The position numbers and the translations under genes are program-made. Source: Phoronis australis (lineage: Eukaryota > Phoronida > Phoronidae). Taken from it: 64,000 nt of DNA. How positions within the stretch are numbered: the first letter of the stretch is position 1; each line of letters opens with the position of its first letter. Location: the NCBI GenBank assembly GCA_002633005.1, contig NMRA01000166.1, positions 64,716 through 128,715 on the forward strand, written 5' to 3'. This document shows, piece by piece, positions 26,051 to 36,630 of the stretch. The notes under the pieces are model-generated. The model did not search any database and was not told the origin of the DNA. It saw only the letters and a program-made list of their open reading frames with translations.

Positions 26051-27111
26051 ATTTTGGCGACGAGGATTTAGCAAGGATTTAACGAGGATTTCACATGAAG
26101 ATTTACCATGGATGAATTAACGTTGAAGCCGTGTGCTGTTCAACCCAGCGAATCAGCCAGCACGCGTTGGAAACTTTGGCTGAAACGGCTGGACAACTTT
26201 CTGGTGGCGAAAAACATCACGCAGGAAACGCGGAAGAAAGCTACGCTTCTCCATTATGCCGGCGACGATGTGTTTGCGATAAACGATTCACATCAACGAA
26301 ACATATCAGCAATTGCAGACTAAGCTGTAGGATTATTTCGCACCGAAGCGCAACACGGGATATGAGGTGTTTCAGTTCCGACAAGCGACGCAGGATGCGT
26401 CGGAAACGTTGGATATGTTTTATGCACGGCTGCGTACCCTTGCTAAATACTGTGAGTTTGCGGACATGGATCGGGAAATCAAATCCCAGCTGATTCAAAA
26501 GTCACGTTTGGCCAAGGTGTGCAAAAAAGGACTCACGGAACCGAGCATTACCTTGCACGGACTGCTTACATACGGACGTACACAGGAATCCGTAACCTTG
26601 CAAGCCCAGGCCATGGGAACGCTGACGGTGGACACTAACAAAGTAAAAGACAAACGGGGGCAACGCCTACAGGCAAGTAAATTTACAAAATCTCGTTCGG
26701 CTAAGCCTGCAGGCCCAGGATCGTGCTGGGGCTGTGGAAAATTTTGTAAGGACAGACGGAAATGTCCCTCTTGGGGCATTACCTGCTTCAAATGCGGTAA
26801 ACCAAATCATTACAAATCTGTTTGCTCTTCCCATGGACATGGCTATTCCGGACACGCGGGTAAAACGCACGTGGTGCAAGAGCAGGCCACGCCGCGGGAA
26901 ACCACCTACGGTGGGGCGTGCCAAGTTGCGCGGGAAACAACTTACAGTGGAATGTATCGCCTGACACCCAACAAGACGAACAACGAACCATATTTGGTGA
27001 ACATAACTGTCAACGGTCAGCCCATCCCGATGGAAATCGACACTGGCGCCAAATATACAGTGATTAATCACAGCAAATGGAAGAAATTGTCTAGTGACCA
27101 ACCACTTAAAA
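26051..27111 (+). mobile_element. Decayed LTR retrotransposon (leader, gag, protease start)
   Basis: ATTTTGGCGACGAGGATTTA at 26051 is the leader commonly seen after the 5' LTR in K02A2.6-type Gypsy elements. A gag reading frame follows from 26108 in two pieces: 26108-26323, then an open frame from 26367 with an in-frame TAG just before it. It has a degenerate first and a canonical second zinc knuckle (CFKCGKPNHYKSVC, CX2CX4HX4C). The protease start shows the aspartyl signature IDTGAKYTVI. Then it is interrupted at 27112 by a THAP transposon. No reverse transcriptase or integrase follows, so the copy is truncated and inactive. Confidence 0.8.
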
Positions 27112-28597
27112 GCGAAGGCAACCTTTTTTCATGTCATTTTTAACAAAAATAAGGTTCGTTGGTTATCCCAAACATATTTTTCACTTAATTACAGCTTTTC
27201 ATAATTTGATTAATTACTCGTGCTCTACTCCGGAAGTGACGTTTTGGGAGGCAAGAATTTCGCGCCAATTTCTTTTCATATAGTCTGACTGTGAGAGCTG
27301 TCGAGTCAGGCATTGTTCTACCTCGGTTGTGGTAAGTTCGGTCGTCTAGTTTGCTTTTGTTTACAAAGTCAGACAACATGCCACACTGTTCCTGCGTACC
27401 GGGATGTACTCATTATCGTCTCACGCGCGCTTTGGGAATACCAGGCTTTGCATCGCTTTCCAAAGGATGACACACTTCGCCGAACTTGGCTCACAGCGTT
27501 ACCCGTCAACGCAACGTTCAAAGCAGTGGACGGTTACCGAGTGTGTGGCAAGCATTTTCTGCCGTCAGATTACGAGAGGGATATGTACGCTGAATTGATA
27601 AAGGTCCCTGCGAAACTACTTCTGAAGAAGGGTGCGATACCGTAGCTGTTGATTACCGGCAGTGCTCCGTCGCCACCCCCGAGAAGTGCGTTTTTGAAGC
27701 GAGAAGACTCGCGATCTGTGGCCACAACAGTGACTGGCGGCACTTCATCTACTGTCACCCGTGCCTCCAAAGGTACAGAGCGTGCAATTCTGGGAACTAG
27801 CAGTGATTCGCCCTGTGCTGTTGTTTCTAACACAGAGCCTGTAAGCAGCCCTGCAGCGATGTTGAGTTGTGGGAGTGAATACAGGCCCAGTTTGACACCC
27901 AGTGAAGAGGACAGTTCGTCGTCCAACGAACATATTCGTGAGCCAAACTTTGATAAGTTTATTGTGGATTTGTCTAATTGGAGCTATTTAGAAAGTGCCA
28001 GGTGTGTGGCGAGGGAGTCACACTGCGGGATGTAAGCATTTTGGGTGCTCAGGTCACCATCCAGTGGGAGTGTGTTGCGAGACACTGGGGCAAGTGGGAC
28101 AGTTGTGCCTGTGCATACTCTGCCTCATTATACTGGGGCTCAAACATACAAGTTATACCCACCCACTGAGTGTCAGTGAAAAAATTCCTCGTCACCACTG
28201 CTATATGAACAATGTCTCCGTTACTCACGTCACTACTGTCAATGTGATATGGGTGTCCGACTCGTCATTTTCAGATTAATACAAACTAAAAAATCCCTAA
28301 ATCCAACGTATTTGGGTTTTCTAACAACCTAGTTTGTCGTAGAAAACTCGTCGATGGGAAGTGGTGACGACAATTTTAGAAAAACAACCCGAAAACAAAA
28401 GTAGTACAGATCATCACACTGCACTCAACGCAGAGCCAAATTGGCGCGAAATTCTTGCCTCCCAAAACGTCACTTCTGGAGTAGAGGACAAGTAATTAAT
28501 TAAATTACGAAAAATTACAATTAAGTGTAAAATATGTCTTGGATAACCAACGAACCTTATTTTTGCAAAAAATGACATGAAAAAAGGTTGCCTTCGC
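27112..28597. mobile_element. 1.49-kb THAP transposon with ~160-bp TIRs, nested in the LTR element
   Basis: Left arm 27112-27271 and complement of right arm 28438-28597 are ~90% identical, both starting GCGAAGGCAACCTTTTTTCA and ending near CGCGCCAATTT. The interior encodes a broken THAP-domain protein. It breaks the gag/protease frame of the older LTR element, so it inserted later. A clear target duplication is not visible (flanks CTTAAAA and CTTTAAT, 5 of 7 matches). THAP domain plus inverted termini fits P-element-like or related THAP transposases; the catalytic region is missing, so this is a deletion derivative. Confidence 0.8.
27378..28170 (+). pseudogene. THAP-domain transposase remnant
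   Basis: ATG at 27378 begins MPHCSCVPGCTHYRLT, the first cysteines of a C2CH THAP zinc finger. The frame then shifts by one to HRFPKDDTLRRTWLTAL, VCGKHFLPSDYERD and LKKGAIP, which are hallmark THAP segments, ending at a stop (27645). Downstream open frames continue with a low-complexity Ser/Thr/Pro linker and, near 27990-28130, CQVCGEGVTLRDVSILG..VTIQWEC, a cysteine motif I associate with THAP-bearing transposon proteins in aquatic animals. Frameshift and stops make it non-functional. Confidence 0.7.
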
Positions 28598-28775
28598 CTT
28601 TAATGTTGCCGAGGACCGCCGGAAAGGACTGTGTTGTTACCGCTTTGGACGACGTTCGATTCAGCCGCAAAGACTTACGATGTAAACTAGTTTATTGAAC
28701 TTTTGCATCAATGGACATTTCTCTACTACAACGTAGTTAGTTGGATACATTATCAGTCAGTGTTAATTTCGTACA

Positions 28776-28937
28776 CAGTGCTGTAGTGAGGCGTAGGCGC
28801 ATGTAGGCGCAGCCAACCACCTTTTAGCATTTGAACATAGCGCCTACTACGCACCGTCTTAACTTATGTTCAGTGTTCAAGGTGATACGGTAGGCTTTTG
28901 GCACCTACTTACCTCTAATTTTACCACTACAGCACTG
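28776..28937. mobile_element. 162-bp MITE, TIR CAGTGCTGTAGTG, copy 1
   Basis: Ends CAGTGCTGTAGTG...CACTACAGCACTG. Flanking octamers TTCGTACA and TTTGTGCA match at 6 of 8 positions, consistent with an aged 8-bp hAT-type target duplication. A second copy lies ~370 bases downstream. Confidence 0.75.
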
Positions 28938-29095
28938 TTTGTGCATACTATTTGTTCAGCTCATTAAAATATCAGTGCTTGTGTAACATCGTGTTCTTGT
29001 AATTAGTCTTTGAAGAGTACGAAGTGATAATCTCACCGAGTGATGAATTTTTTTTATTAATATTTCAAGATAAAGTAACATTTATTGCGTCACAC

Positions 29096-29246
29096 CATAG
29101 GTGGATAAAGGGAGATCGAAGTGCCCCGAGGACACACCCCACAGGCGCCTAAAAATCGCCACCAAATATCATTTCTAGGCGTTACTTTTGCCTTCGAATA
29201 TGTGTGGTTGAATCCCCTTTCCCCGATATCCTAGATTAGCTACTAC
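29096..29246. mobile_element. ~150-bp hAT-like MITE remnant
   Basis: Begins CCATAGGTGGATAAAGGG and ends CCGATATCCTAGATTAGC, degenerate versions of the GGCGGATCTAG termini at 9.3-10.3 kb. It sits between the two CAGTGCTGTAGTG MITEs. Confidence 0.4.
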
Positions 29247-29302
29247 ATTCTCTAAATACTCACTCCTGAGTAAAAAATAGGCCTACATTTTTGTGAGTCA
29301 GT

Positions 29303-29462
29303 GAGTGCTGTAGTGGGGCGTAGGTGCATGTAGGCGCATGCAGCCAACCACTTTTTGGCATTTGAACGTAGCGCCTACGCACAGTAAGTTACGTTCAGTG
29401 CTCAAGGTGATGCGGTGGGTTCTGGGCGCTTACTTACCTCTAATTTTACCACTACAGCACTG
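29303..29462. mobile_element. 160-bp MITE, TIR (G)AGTGCTGTAGTG, copy 2
   Basis: Aligned end to end with 28776-28937 in the same orientation, sharing GTAGGCGCA, GCCAACCAC, CTCTAATTTTACCACTACAG. The first TIR base has mutated. No target duplication is evident. Confidence 0.7.
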
Positions 29463-29552
29463 TTAAGAACTAGTCAAAAGTGAACACCCTTTAAATGGTT
29501 ACTAAATGGCCGAAAATACAATAATTTATTCATGTTTGTTACGACTCATAAG

Positions 29553-29640
29553 CAGACGAACTCACGGTGTGGCTCAGTGGTTTGAGGTTGGTGCTCTTGT
29601 TTGGGAGACCTTTGAGTTCGAATCCTGGCTTTACTCAGGG
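29553..29640 (+). repeat. tRNA-derived SINE head
   Basis: A box GTGTGGCTCAGTGG and B box GAGTTCGAATCCTGG are correctly spaced; no closing acceptor stem or CCA context. A SINE, not a tRNA gene. Confidence 0.55.
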
Positions 29641-30225
29641 CTGCCAATCCGAGTATTAAAGGCCTATGGTCCGAGTTATAGAAGAAAAAAACCTCTTAAC
29701 GCCGTTTAAGCCGGTTTTTTGATGTGACATGGAGTTCAAAAAGTTATTAACTTTCAACTTGTGCAAAAAGTTTGAAAAAAATCGTTGTAAATACTACAAA
29801 CGAATGAAATGTTTACAAAGAATTTAGTATCCNTAATTGCACAAAGGTGTCTCTTACTCCTCTGAGCTCGGTCTTATACTATGCGCAAGCTAGGGTGTCA
29901 ATTAGAACCTGGATATAATGCGAAAGCGAGCTCCTGTGCTCATATATTTAAGAAAAAAATAACTCACGGCTGTCGGAGTTCTGGTTGCGCAGGGACATTC
30001 CGGCGACGTGAACTTTCGAAGGTGACGATTCGAAGTACTAGAGGACCTTCGCCGGAGTAGCGATTCAAAACCTTCGGAATTGTGGCATCTAACCTTGGAA
30101 ATCAGTCTTTTCCATGATCAACTTGAGTTAGTTGTTTATCGTATGAAGTCTGCGAGGCTGTGCACCGATTGACACTAGGAAGTCTATCTTTGACCAAAGT
30201 TTTCATTGGGTCTAGTCCCCCTTTC

Positions 30226-30330
30226 GGTGCACCGCCCATATGGACCATGGGCGGCGCAGCACTGAAATAAGTGGGGGGTTATAGCCTCCCCAGCCCCGGG
30301 CCTTATGGTGCGCCGCCCATGATACTCGCC
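30226..30330. repeat. GC-rich hairpin/palindromic repeat
   Basis: GGTGCACCGCCCAT and its near-complement ATGGGCGGCGC face each other (30226-30255), and GGTGCGCCGCCCAT recurs near 30307. This is an unusually GC-rich patch, likely a MITE or foldback. Confidence 0.4.
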
Positions 30331-30461
30331 CTCCGACCGGTGCCGCATGGCTGTACCGCCTTCGCCACTGACTAACCCGGCCTCGGCTGGCCACTAGAGC
30401 CAAAGGTAAAGCAGTTAGGCCGAGTCAAAAAGAATTCCAATAAATAAGAAGTTTGCCTTAC

Positions 30462-30723
30462 GGTTCATTCTGCCGTAGACGTTAGCTGATCTCATTTGCA
30501 GTCCGGCGACGGGCGCCGCAGTCACGGTTGTCGTGATGTACGTGAACTTGGAATCTTGAGTGACCTTGGGTTTGTCGGGTGCAGCGGCGATGTGAGCCCA
30601 GCTGAATAGATTAACAACAAGCTTCCGTTCGCGCCCAACTAGTGGCGCTCTTAACCCACAATCCTTTGCCAGTCCAAAAACATGGAAGACGGGGTTGTCG
30701 AAAATGCACACCGACTGTAACAT
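30462..30723 (-). CDS. Possible orphan coding exon
   Basis: From an ATG at 30723 the frame (…DNPVFHVFGLAKDCG…, …KVTQDSKFTYITTTVTAA…) stays open for 87 codons to a strong donor (AACC|GTAAGG, exon end 30462). It is richer in GC than its surroundings. A possible acceptor (AATGTTACAG) overlaps the start. No family is recognised and no partner exon could be joined: the phase does not fit the aldolase exons, nor directly the 33.5-kb exon. It may be noncoding. Confidence 0.25.
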
Positions 30724-30949
30724 TTATAGCTAAATTGTAGTCGTCATTATAATGGCGCATAGGTAAGTTTAACCAAAGAATTAGCTTTGCTCGCTCAAGG
30801 TGCTGCTTTGAAAAAATTGTGTGCAAAGTCTGTAAAAGTTCTGTTCTTTGCATTTTTTCTTGGTGTCTGTTCTAAAAATTAGCCTAGGCCAGGACTTAGT
30901 AAAGTACTACAGCCTGTACTAGTACAGCCTACAGGGGATTTGTGCTACA

Positions 30950-31245
30950 GCTAGGCAATTACATCGCTCTGCATGACACAGTCATACAGGGGCGATATTG
31001 CGCCCCCATAAAAGTTACTCATCTTAAAATACTGCGAATAACATCAGATGAATTATGCATATACACACTGAGTTATAATTTACAGGTTAACCATGACTGC
31101 AGATCGGGCATTTACATCGCCCTGATGCAGAAGCCGAAGGTATTCAGAGGCGATAGTACATCCCCATAAGAAGTTACTCATCTCAAAATACAGCGAATAA
31201 AATCAAATGAATAATGCATATCATACACACTGAGTTATAATTATC
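30950..31245. repeat. Tandem duplication, ~140-150-bp unit x2
   Basis: 30950-31085 and 31110-31245 share TACATCGCYCTG, CCCCATAA(A/G)AGTTACTCATCT, CACACTGAGTTATAATT in the same order, with ~80% identity. Confidence 0.65.
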
Positions 31246-31255
31246 ACAATTGAAT

Positions 31256-32400
31256 ACAATTTAGTCAACATTAACTTGGAACATATCGATGGAAATCTGT
31301 CGCGGTTTGCTTGAGCTTTTCTCACCGGGTACCATTTTGAGGAAGTTACATGAAATCATGCCTGTTGATGAATGTTGATGAATAAAAAACGTTCAAGGGA
31401 CACAAATCTCACAAATTCCTCCGGATATCTCCTCATGGTATTCTGCAAATGTCACTGATGCACCAGGTCATGCAATTCACTCAGTCTCGCATTAGTCTTT
31501 CCCTAAATAACGTGGCTCAGTTGAAATACTTTGTGGTTATCACGCGCAGTGAAAAAGTCAATGGTGACCAAAAAATGGAGTTGGAATTCTTTGCCAAAGC
31601 CACCTTTATTCTCGTAGCTATTCTTCATCGAAGGTATGTGTAGAAGCAGAAAGGATCACTGAAGAAAGTAAGTGCTTTTTTGAGTGATAGTTTGAAGGGT
31701 AGAACGTATTTTGACTAGGTGAAATCTCTGAATTGGTTAGTGGATTTTGCCTACTGCCCGTTTAAAATGCACAGGACGAAATTAGTACAGAAAGTGATGG
31801 GAAGTATTGTAGTCCCTAACCAGCTAACCATGGGGCTACGTGTTGCCTAGACTGCAGAAAATTTAGCCAACATAATTTGAACATACCCATGAGCGTCCCT
31901 CACCGGGTGCCATTTTGTCGAAGTTACAGGGAATCACACCTGTTGGCAAATAAAAAGTCCAAGGGAAATAAATCTTACAAATTCTACCAGCTATCTTCCC
32001 ATGCTGCATTTTGTGTCACGTGCAAGGTCACACAATACACTCAGTCTCGCGCTTGTCCTTGCCTAACTCCCGTGATATCAATCGAAATTCTCTGTGTTAT
32101 CATGTGCGCTGAAAAAGTTAACGGCTACCAAAAAAGTGAAGACTGCATTCTTCGCTTAAGTCATCTCAATTCCCGTAATGCGTCATTGAAGTTATGTGTA
32201 GGACCAGAAAGAATTGCTGAAGAAAGTAAGCACATCCTTAAGTCACAATAATTTTTAGTGTAAAATGAATTTTTTATGAGTTGAAAACCTCTTATTCAGT
32301 GACTGGATTTGGACTATCGTCCGTTTAAAATACACAAGATGAAATTAGTACAGAAAGTGGTGGGGAGTATTGTAGCCCATCCTACTTTCAGAAAATACCG
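31256..32400. repeat. Diverged tandem duplication, ~0.55-0.6-kb unit x2
   Basis: The block from 31256 (ATTTAGTCAACATTAAC..., CACCGGGTACCATTTTG) is followed by a second from about 31860 (ATTTAGCCAACATAATT..., CACCGGGTGCCATTTTG). Both keep CACTCAGTCTCGC, GAAAAAGT(C/T)AA.GG and GGACTATCGTCC/CCTACTGCCCG-type landmarks, at roughly 70-75% identity. No coding signal. Confidence 0.6.
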
Positions 32401-33506
32401 TTATGTACTTTTACTGAGTTAAAATTTTCCGATTCTATTCCACGTTAGGGCTGATCTGAGAAAAAGATTTTCTCGGCGATATTATCATTTTTTAAAAAGT
32501 TCTTAAAAGAACCCGTTGGCACATCATATAAGATGAGCATTTGAGCTAACCATTAACAACTTTAACTGCAACAAAAATTTACAACATTTACATAACCCTA
32601 AAACATGATTGGCTGTGGTATTCTCATTTTACAGAAAAGTTTGTTAATTGCAAAATATTTTCTGCTTATGAAATCAATTAGTTATCGGCACTGCAACTAC
32701 AGCACTTAGTGGACCCTGAAATGCCTTTACACATTGGATATGTGGATAGCCCTATGACATTGCTATCCAAAGAGTACGCAATGTTTCCAATGCTCAACAT
32801 AAAAAGTCATTTGCACGAAAAATGAATTGATGCATAAATAGAGGCCCTCATTCTTTACAATTAGTTATAATATCACAGGATGTATCTGTGCAGTGGTAAT
32901 GAGTGACTGATGGTTTGGTGCATTTTGTACTTGGAACAGGGTAAGGATGAACTGCATTCCGAAATGGGCCCAATCATATTTACGTAAAGGATCCCAAGCT
33001 TTTATTGTAATACAAACATAGACATACATGTCGTTAACCATGTTTTGTGAATAAAAAGTGCAGCTGCTTTATGTGTGAGATGGTCTAGGCAATAGATCAG
33101 ACAGGAGCCTCTTAGAAGAGCTTCTAACCTGGAACTTGATACAGAATTGCAAAAAAAACATTGAAGTCGTAATTAGATAAGCTAGAATCTACTTTTTAAC
33201 AGGTGTGCTGAACAGCTCTGCAAACCGGTGACTAGGTTTGAGCATCCTTATTGTGACTAATGTGCCAAGAATATTGAAGTCTTGTGAAGAAGTCACTGAC
33301 ATCGATTCACAATTAGAATAACAAATTAGTTGTCAAGCATAATTAGCTGGCAATCCCATAAAAAATCTTCGCAAACGCACTTTGATATCTAGAATATTTT
33401 ATGGGGAGAATTCTTGTGGAATAATATAATCAGACCTTCCGAATTGTTAAAGCAGCTTCAAAAGCCATGTTTGTTGTCAAAAATAGTTTTGAGTCAGGCC
33501 ACTTAC
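32400..33506. other. No recognised gene
   Basis: AT-rich sequence; if the minus-strand gene at 33.5-35.5 kb continues, its next exon (entering in phase 1) should be here or further left, but I could not identify it. Confidence 0.4.
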
Positions 33507-35453
33507 CTTTATAAAATTGGTACTGTCTTGGTCCTTGCTTATTATAGAAGGGGTCTCTGTATTCAGGTAGAACTGTCTGACATTTTGTCAGTCCAAGCTT
33601 ATACAGTGTGTCTTGAAATTTTATGAACTTGGTCTGAACAAGTAACTCCTGTCGGTTCTTTCGAATCCCTGGACTCAGCTCCAATTTGACCAAGCAACAA
33701 TTACATGAGGTTAAGTGGTCTCAATCAAAAATTGTTTTTTCTTTTTGAATGTGGGTTTATAGCCGCTTTAAAGGAAACAGCATTGTAAGTTCCACATTCA
33801 TTCACGTTCTTCATTGGCTTTAATTCATGAAAATCGACAACCAAGCAGACCCCACACGGTTTAAGGTATATTTTCACTGCCGTGTGACCAGTACTGGTGT
33901 GGAAACCCCAACTTTGTGCTATGGAAACTGGAAAAGAATTTGCACTGAACAGCTGGCCTTAGTTCTCTGGTTTATGTTTTGAAGGTGTAATGCAAGCCAA
34001 AAAATGTAAAAACGACACATTTGGGTGCTGGAAACTATCTAGGTGAAAATCTTGCATTGTGAAGCACTAGGTTGAGTTGGGAAATTATGTAAAACAAATA
34101 GCAGTCAGCATTGTTGCTTTAATAGTGTACTGTCTGAGTATTAAGTAAAATGCTGTACCCTTGCGATAACTTTCAGCTACTTGAAAATTTTTAGAGTCAT
34201 TATAATGGTGCTAGTTATATGAAGTGTAGCGTGACAGTTTTAACCAATGTGCCATCTCAAAACCAAGTCCAGCAAAGTGGCTCACTTCTTACAGTGGAAG
34301 GGGATTGGTGAGCCTCTAGGGAAGACTACTACTTTTTGCCCAAATGCCCACATGGCCAGGGTGCCCTCTCTGAATCAGGGGGCCTGGTTGTACTACTGCC
34401 GTTTTTCAAATGCAGTGTTGGACAGTTGGACACCAGAATTGAAAGCCCAACTTAGGATAGCATAATCCTCATGGGTACTGTTCCAACCAATAAATAGTTA
34501 TATTTCTGTAAGAATATACCAAAAAGCAGAAAGTCCAGAGTTCTCTGTGTGAAACTTTGCCCTTTTTGATGTTATTTGATCCTTTGATCTTTCAAATGAG
34601 TTAAATTCAATCCTGTTACTAAGGCAATTTACTTGGCCACATATTAAAAACTGTTATTTTCCTGTCACACTTTCTTGTGGTCAAGGTCAAGGTCACAACT
34701 TTCTTGGTCAGGTAACCTATTGTGGTAATTTGTAGATTTATAACAAAAATATGAAAGGGAGATAATTACTGTTTTGGCCGTTTACTTATATCCGATCTAT
34801 TATTCACAAGCAGCTGTTTCCATACACATTCTTTAGTATGCTTTGTTTCATCCATCAATAAGTCAATCAGGTGAGCAGCTTCATTCCACGTTCATCTCCT
34901 GTATGTGTGGAACATCTGCAGGCAATGTATTGTCTAGGATCCACTGTTGTGTATTTTGGTTTGAGTACAACACAAAGCAACTATCATAGAAAAATAAAAG
35001 ATTGAAACCCAGCCTCCAAATGCATCGACTAACTAGTTGTAGTTTGTCAAATCTTTTGCTCACAAAGATGGATGTCTATAACCCAATAACTGTCCCACAA
35101 TGCATTTGAAAATCAACAACAATACTTTTATGAATAGACAGGGCACTATCAGGAGTTCATGCAGGAATTCAAAAATAGGACGTCCAAAATGAGTTTCCAA
35201 ATTTCTTGGGGCATCCATGACCATTAATACGTGATGGGACACAGTTTGAGTTGGACGTCCATTTGGAGGTTTTAGACACCTGAATAAGGCTTGGCCCCCA
35301 TCTCTGCTGCCTCCTGTCGGTGTGGCTGACAGTCAGGTGACCTAACCATAACCCTTTGTACGTTTCTGTTTGACCTTGAGCACATTGACTGTTGTGGAGT
35401 TCTGTCTTCAATTTCAATGACGGAATAAACAACTTTTTTATGACTTGCATCTA
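33507..35453 (-). CDS. Two internal exons of an unrecognised gene
   Basis: Exon A (35453-35280, acceptor GTTGTTCTTGCAG, 174 bp) and exon B (33668-33507, acceptor GAGTCCAG, donor AAAG|GTAAGT, 162 bp) both enter and leave in phase 1, so they join cleanly and either could be skipped. Together they encode 112 residues without a stop, including KKVVYSVIEIEDRTPQQ, EMGAKPYSGIRKNRQ, IKFQDTLYKLGL and PEYRDPFYNKQGPRQYQF. The sequence is hydrophilic, rich in Arg, Gln, Lys and Tyr, with no membrane segment or known motif. Exon A's donor (G|GTGTCT) is weak. First and last exons were not found. I do not recognise the family. Confidence 0.5.
33690..33775 (+). repeat. Copy of the dispersed 'AAGTGGTCT' repeat
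   Basis: Contains GAGGTTAAGTGGTCTCAATC and GTTTATAGCCGCTTTAAA, matching the family seen at 7.7, 48.9, 58.2 and 60.4 kb. It starts directly upstream (on the gene strand) of exon B of the minus-strand gene. Confidence 0.55.
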
Positions 35454-36630
35454 CTGCAAGAACAACGGACTAAATCACTAAGTCCATGTTTTGTGGCTCA
35501 CTCAAGTTTTACTTTTTTGCACGCTTTGGTGGCTCTGCATATAATGGTTGTTGTACACTGTTGTTTAGGACACAATGCCTCTTTTTAGTGTCAATTTTGA
35601 CAACGCAAACGTGGAAGTGCACGTGTTCCAAACATGCAGAACAATTTTAGTTTGGACACAACACATTGTCACGCCTAATGGCGAATTCAAGCAAATTGTG
35701 AATAAGGAGTAATTTATTTTAAAATTAGCTGAGCGATTCACTTTCACTATTGTCTTTGGCTCATTCCTGGACCATTTGTTTAGTAACGTGCATCCAAATG
35801 AGGACATGTGGATTGATGCCCAGACTAGGAATTCTCCCACCTATTGTGCAGTGAAAGAGTGCAATGAAGTTCAGGCTGAGGTCAGCACTGCAAATTCATA
35901 TTTACTGAGGTGCTACTTGTCAAATTGTTCACTGAATAATAACAGAACAATGGTATCAACAACATTCATCAAATTTCTTTCATTAGATATTCCAGATAAT
36001 GTCTCAAAGTTTTTGCATTTTTTGAAATTTTGTTAAATTCTTGTGTATGAACCCACTGAAAAATTGCAGTCACATACATTTGTACCAATAGGTATCGCAT
36101 ACTGGTCGCTTGCAATGCACGACACATCACATCACTAAGTTAACCTCTAGTTTGAAAACAAACGTTTGCCGTGTAGCATGGTTGAAAAACACTAACATAC
36201 TATTTTTCCGAAATTTGGTTATGTTTGGTCATGCATTCTATTTTGGAGTTGTATAAAACGATAACTAAACAGTAAAAATTCATCGGATTTTGATCAGTGT
36301 TCAAAATGGTACTCTTCAGGTCTTTTTGTATCACAAGTAAGCCATACTTTAAACAATAACCATAGATCCAGACATTGCAGGCATTATAACCTTCATACAC
36401 AGGTTGATCTAGGGTGTTACGAGGGAGGACCGACTACAATTCCAACGGAGAAATGTTCAAGACAGTGCTTAAACAACAATGAACCAACATATATCTAACT
36501 ACTATTGGAATGTGGTTGAGAATTGCAAATGTACCTTTATGTAAAGGTGACCATAAATGCATACAAAATCAGGGTAGATGTTTTGAGTGAGTGAATGTTA
36601 TTGATGACTAAGTTGTTCTTGTTTTTACAG

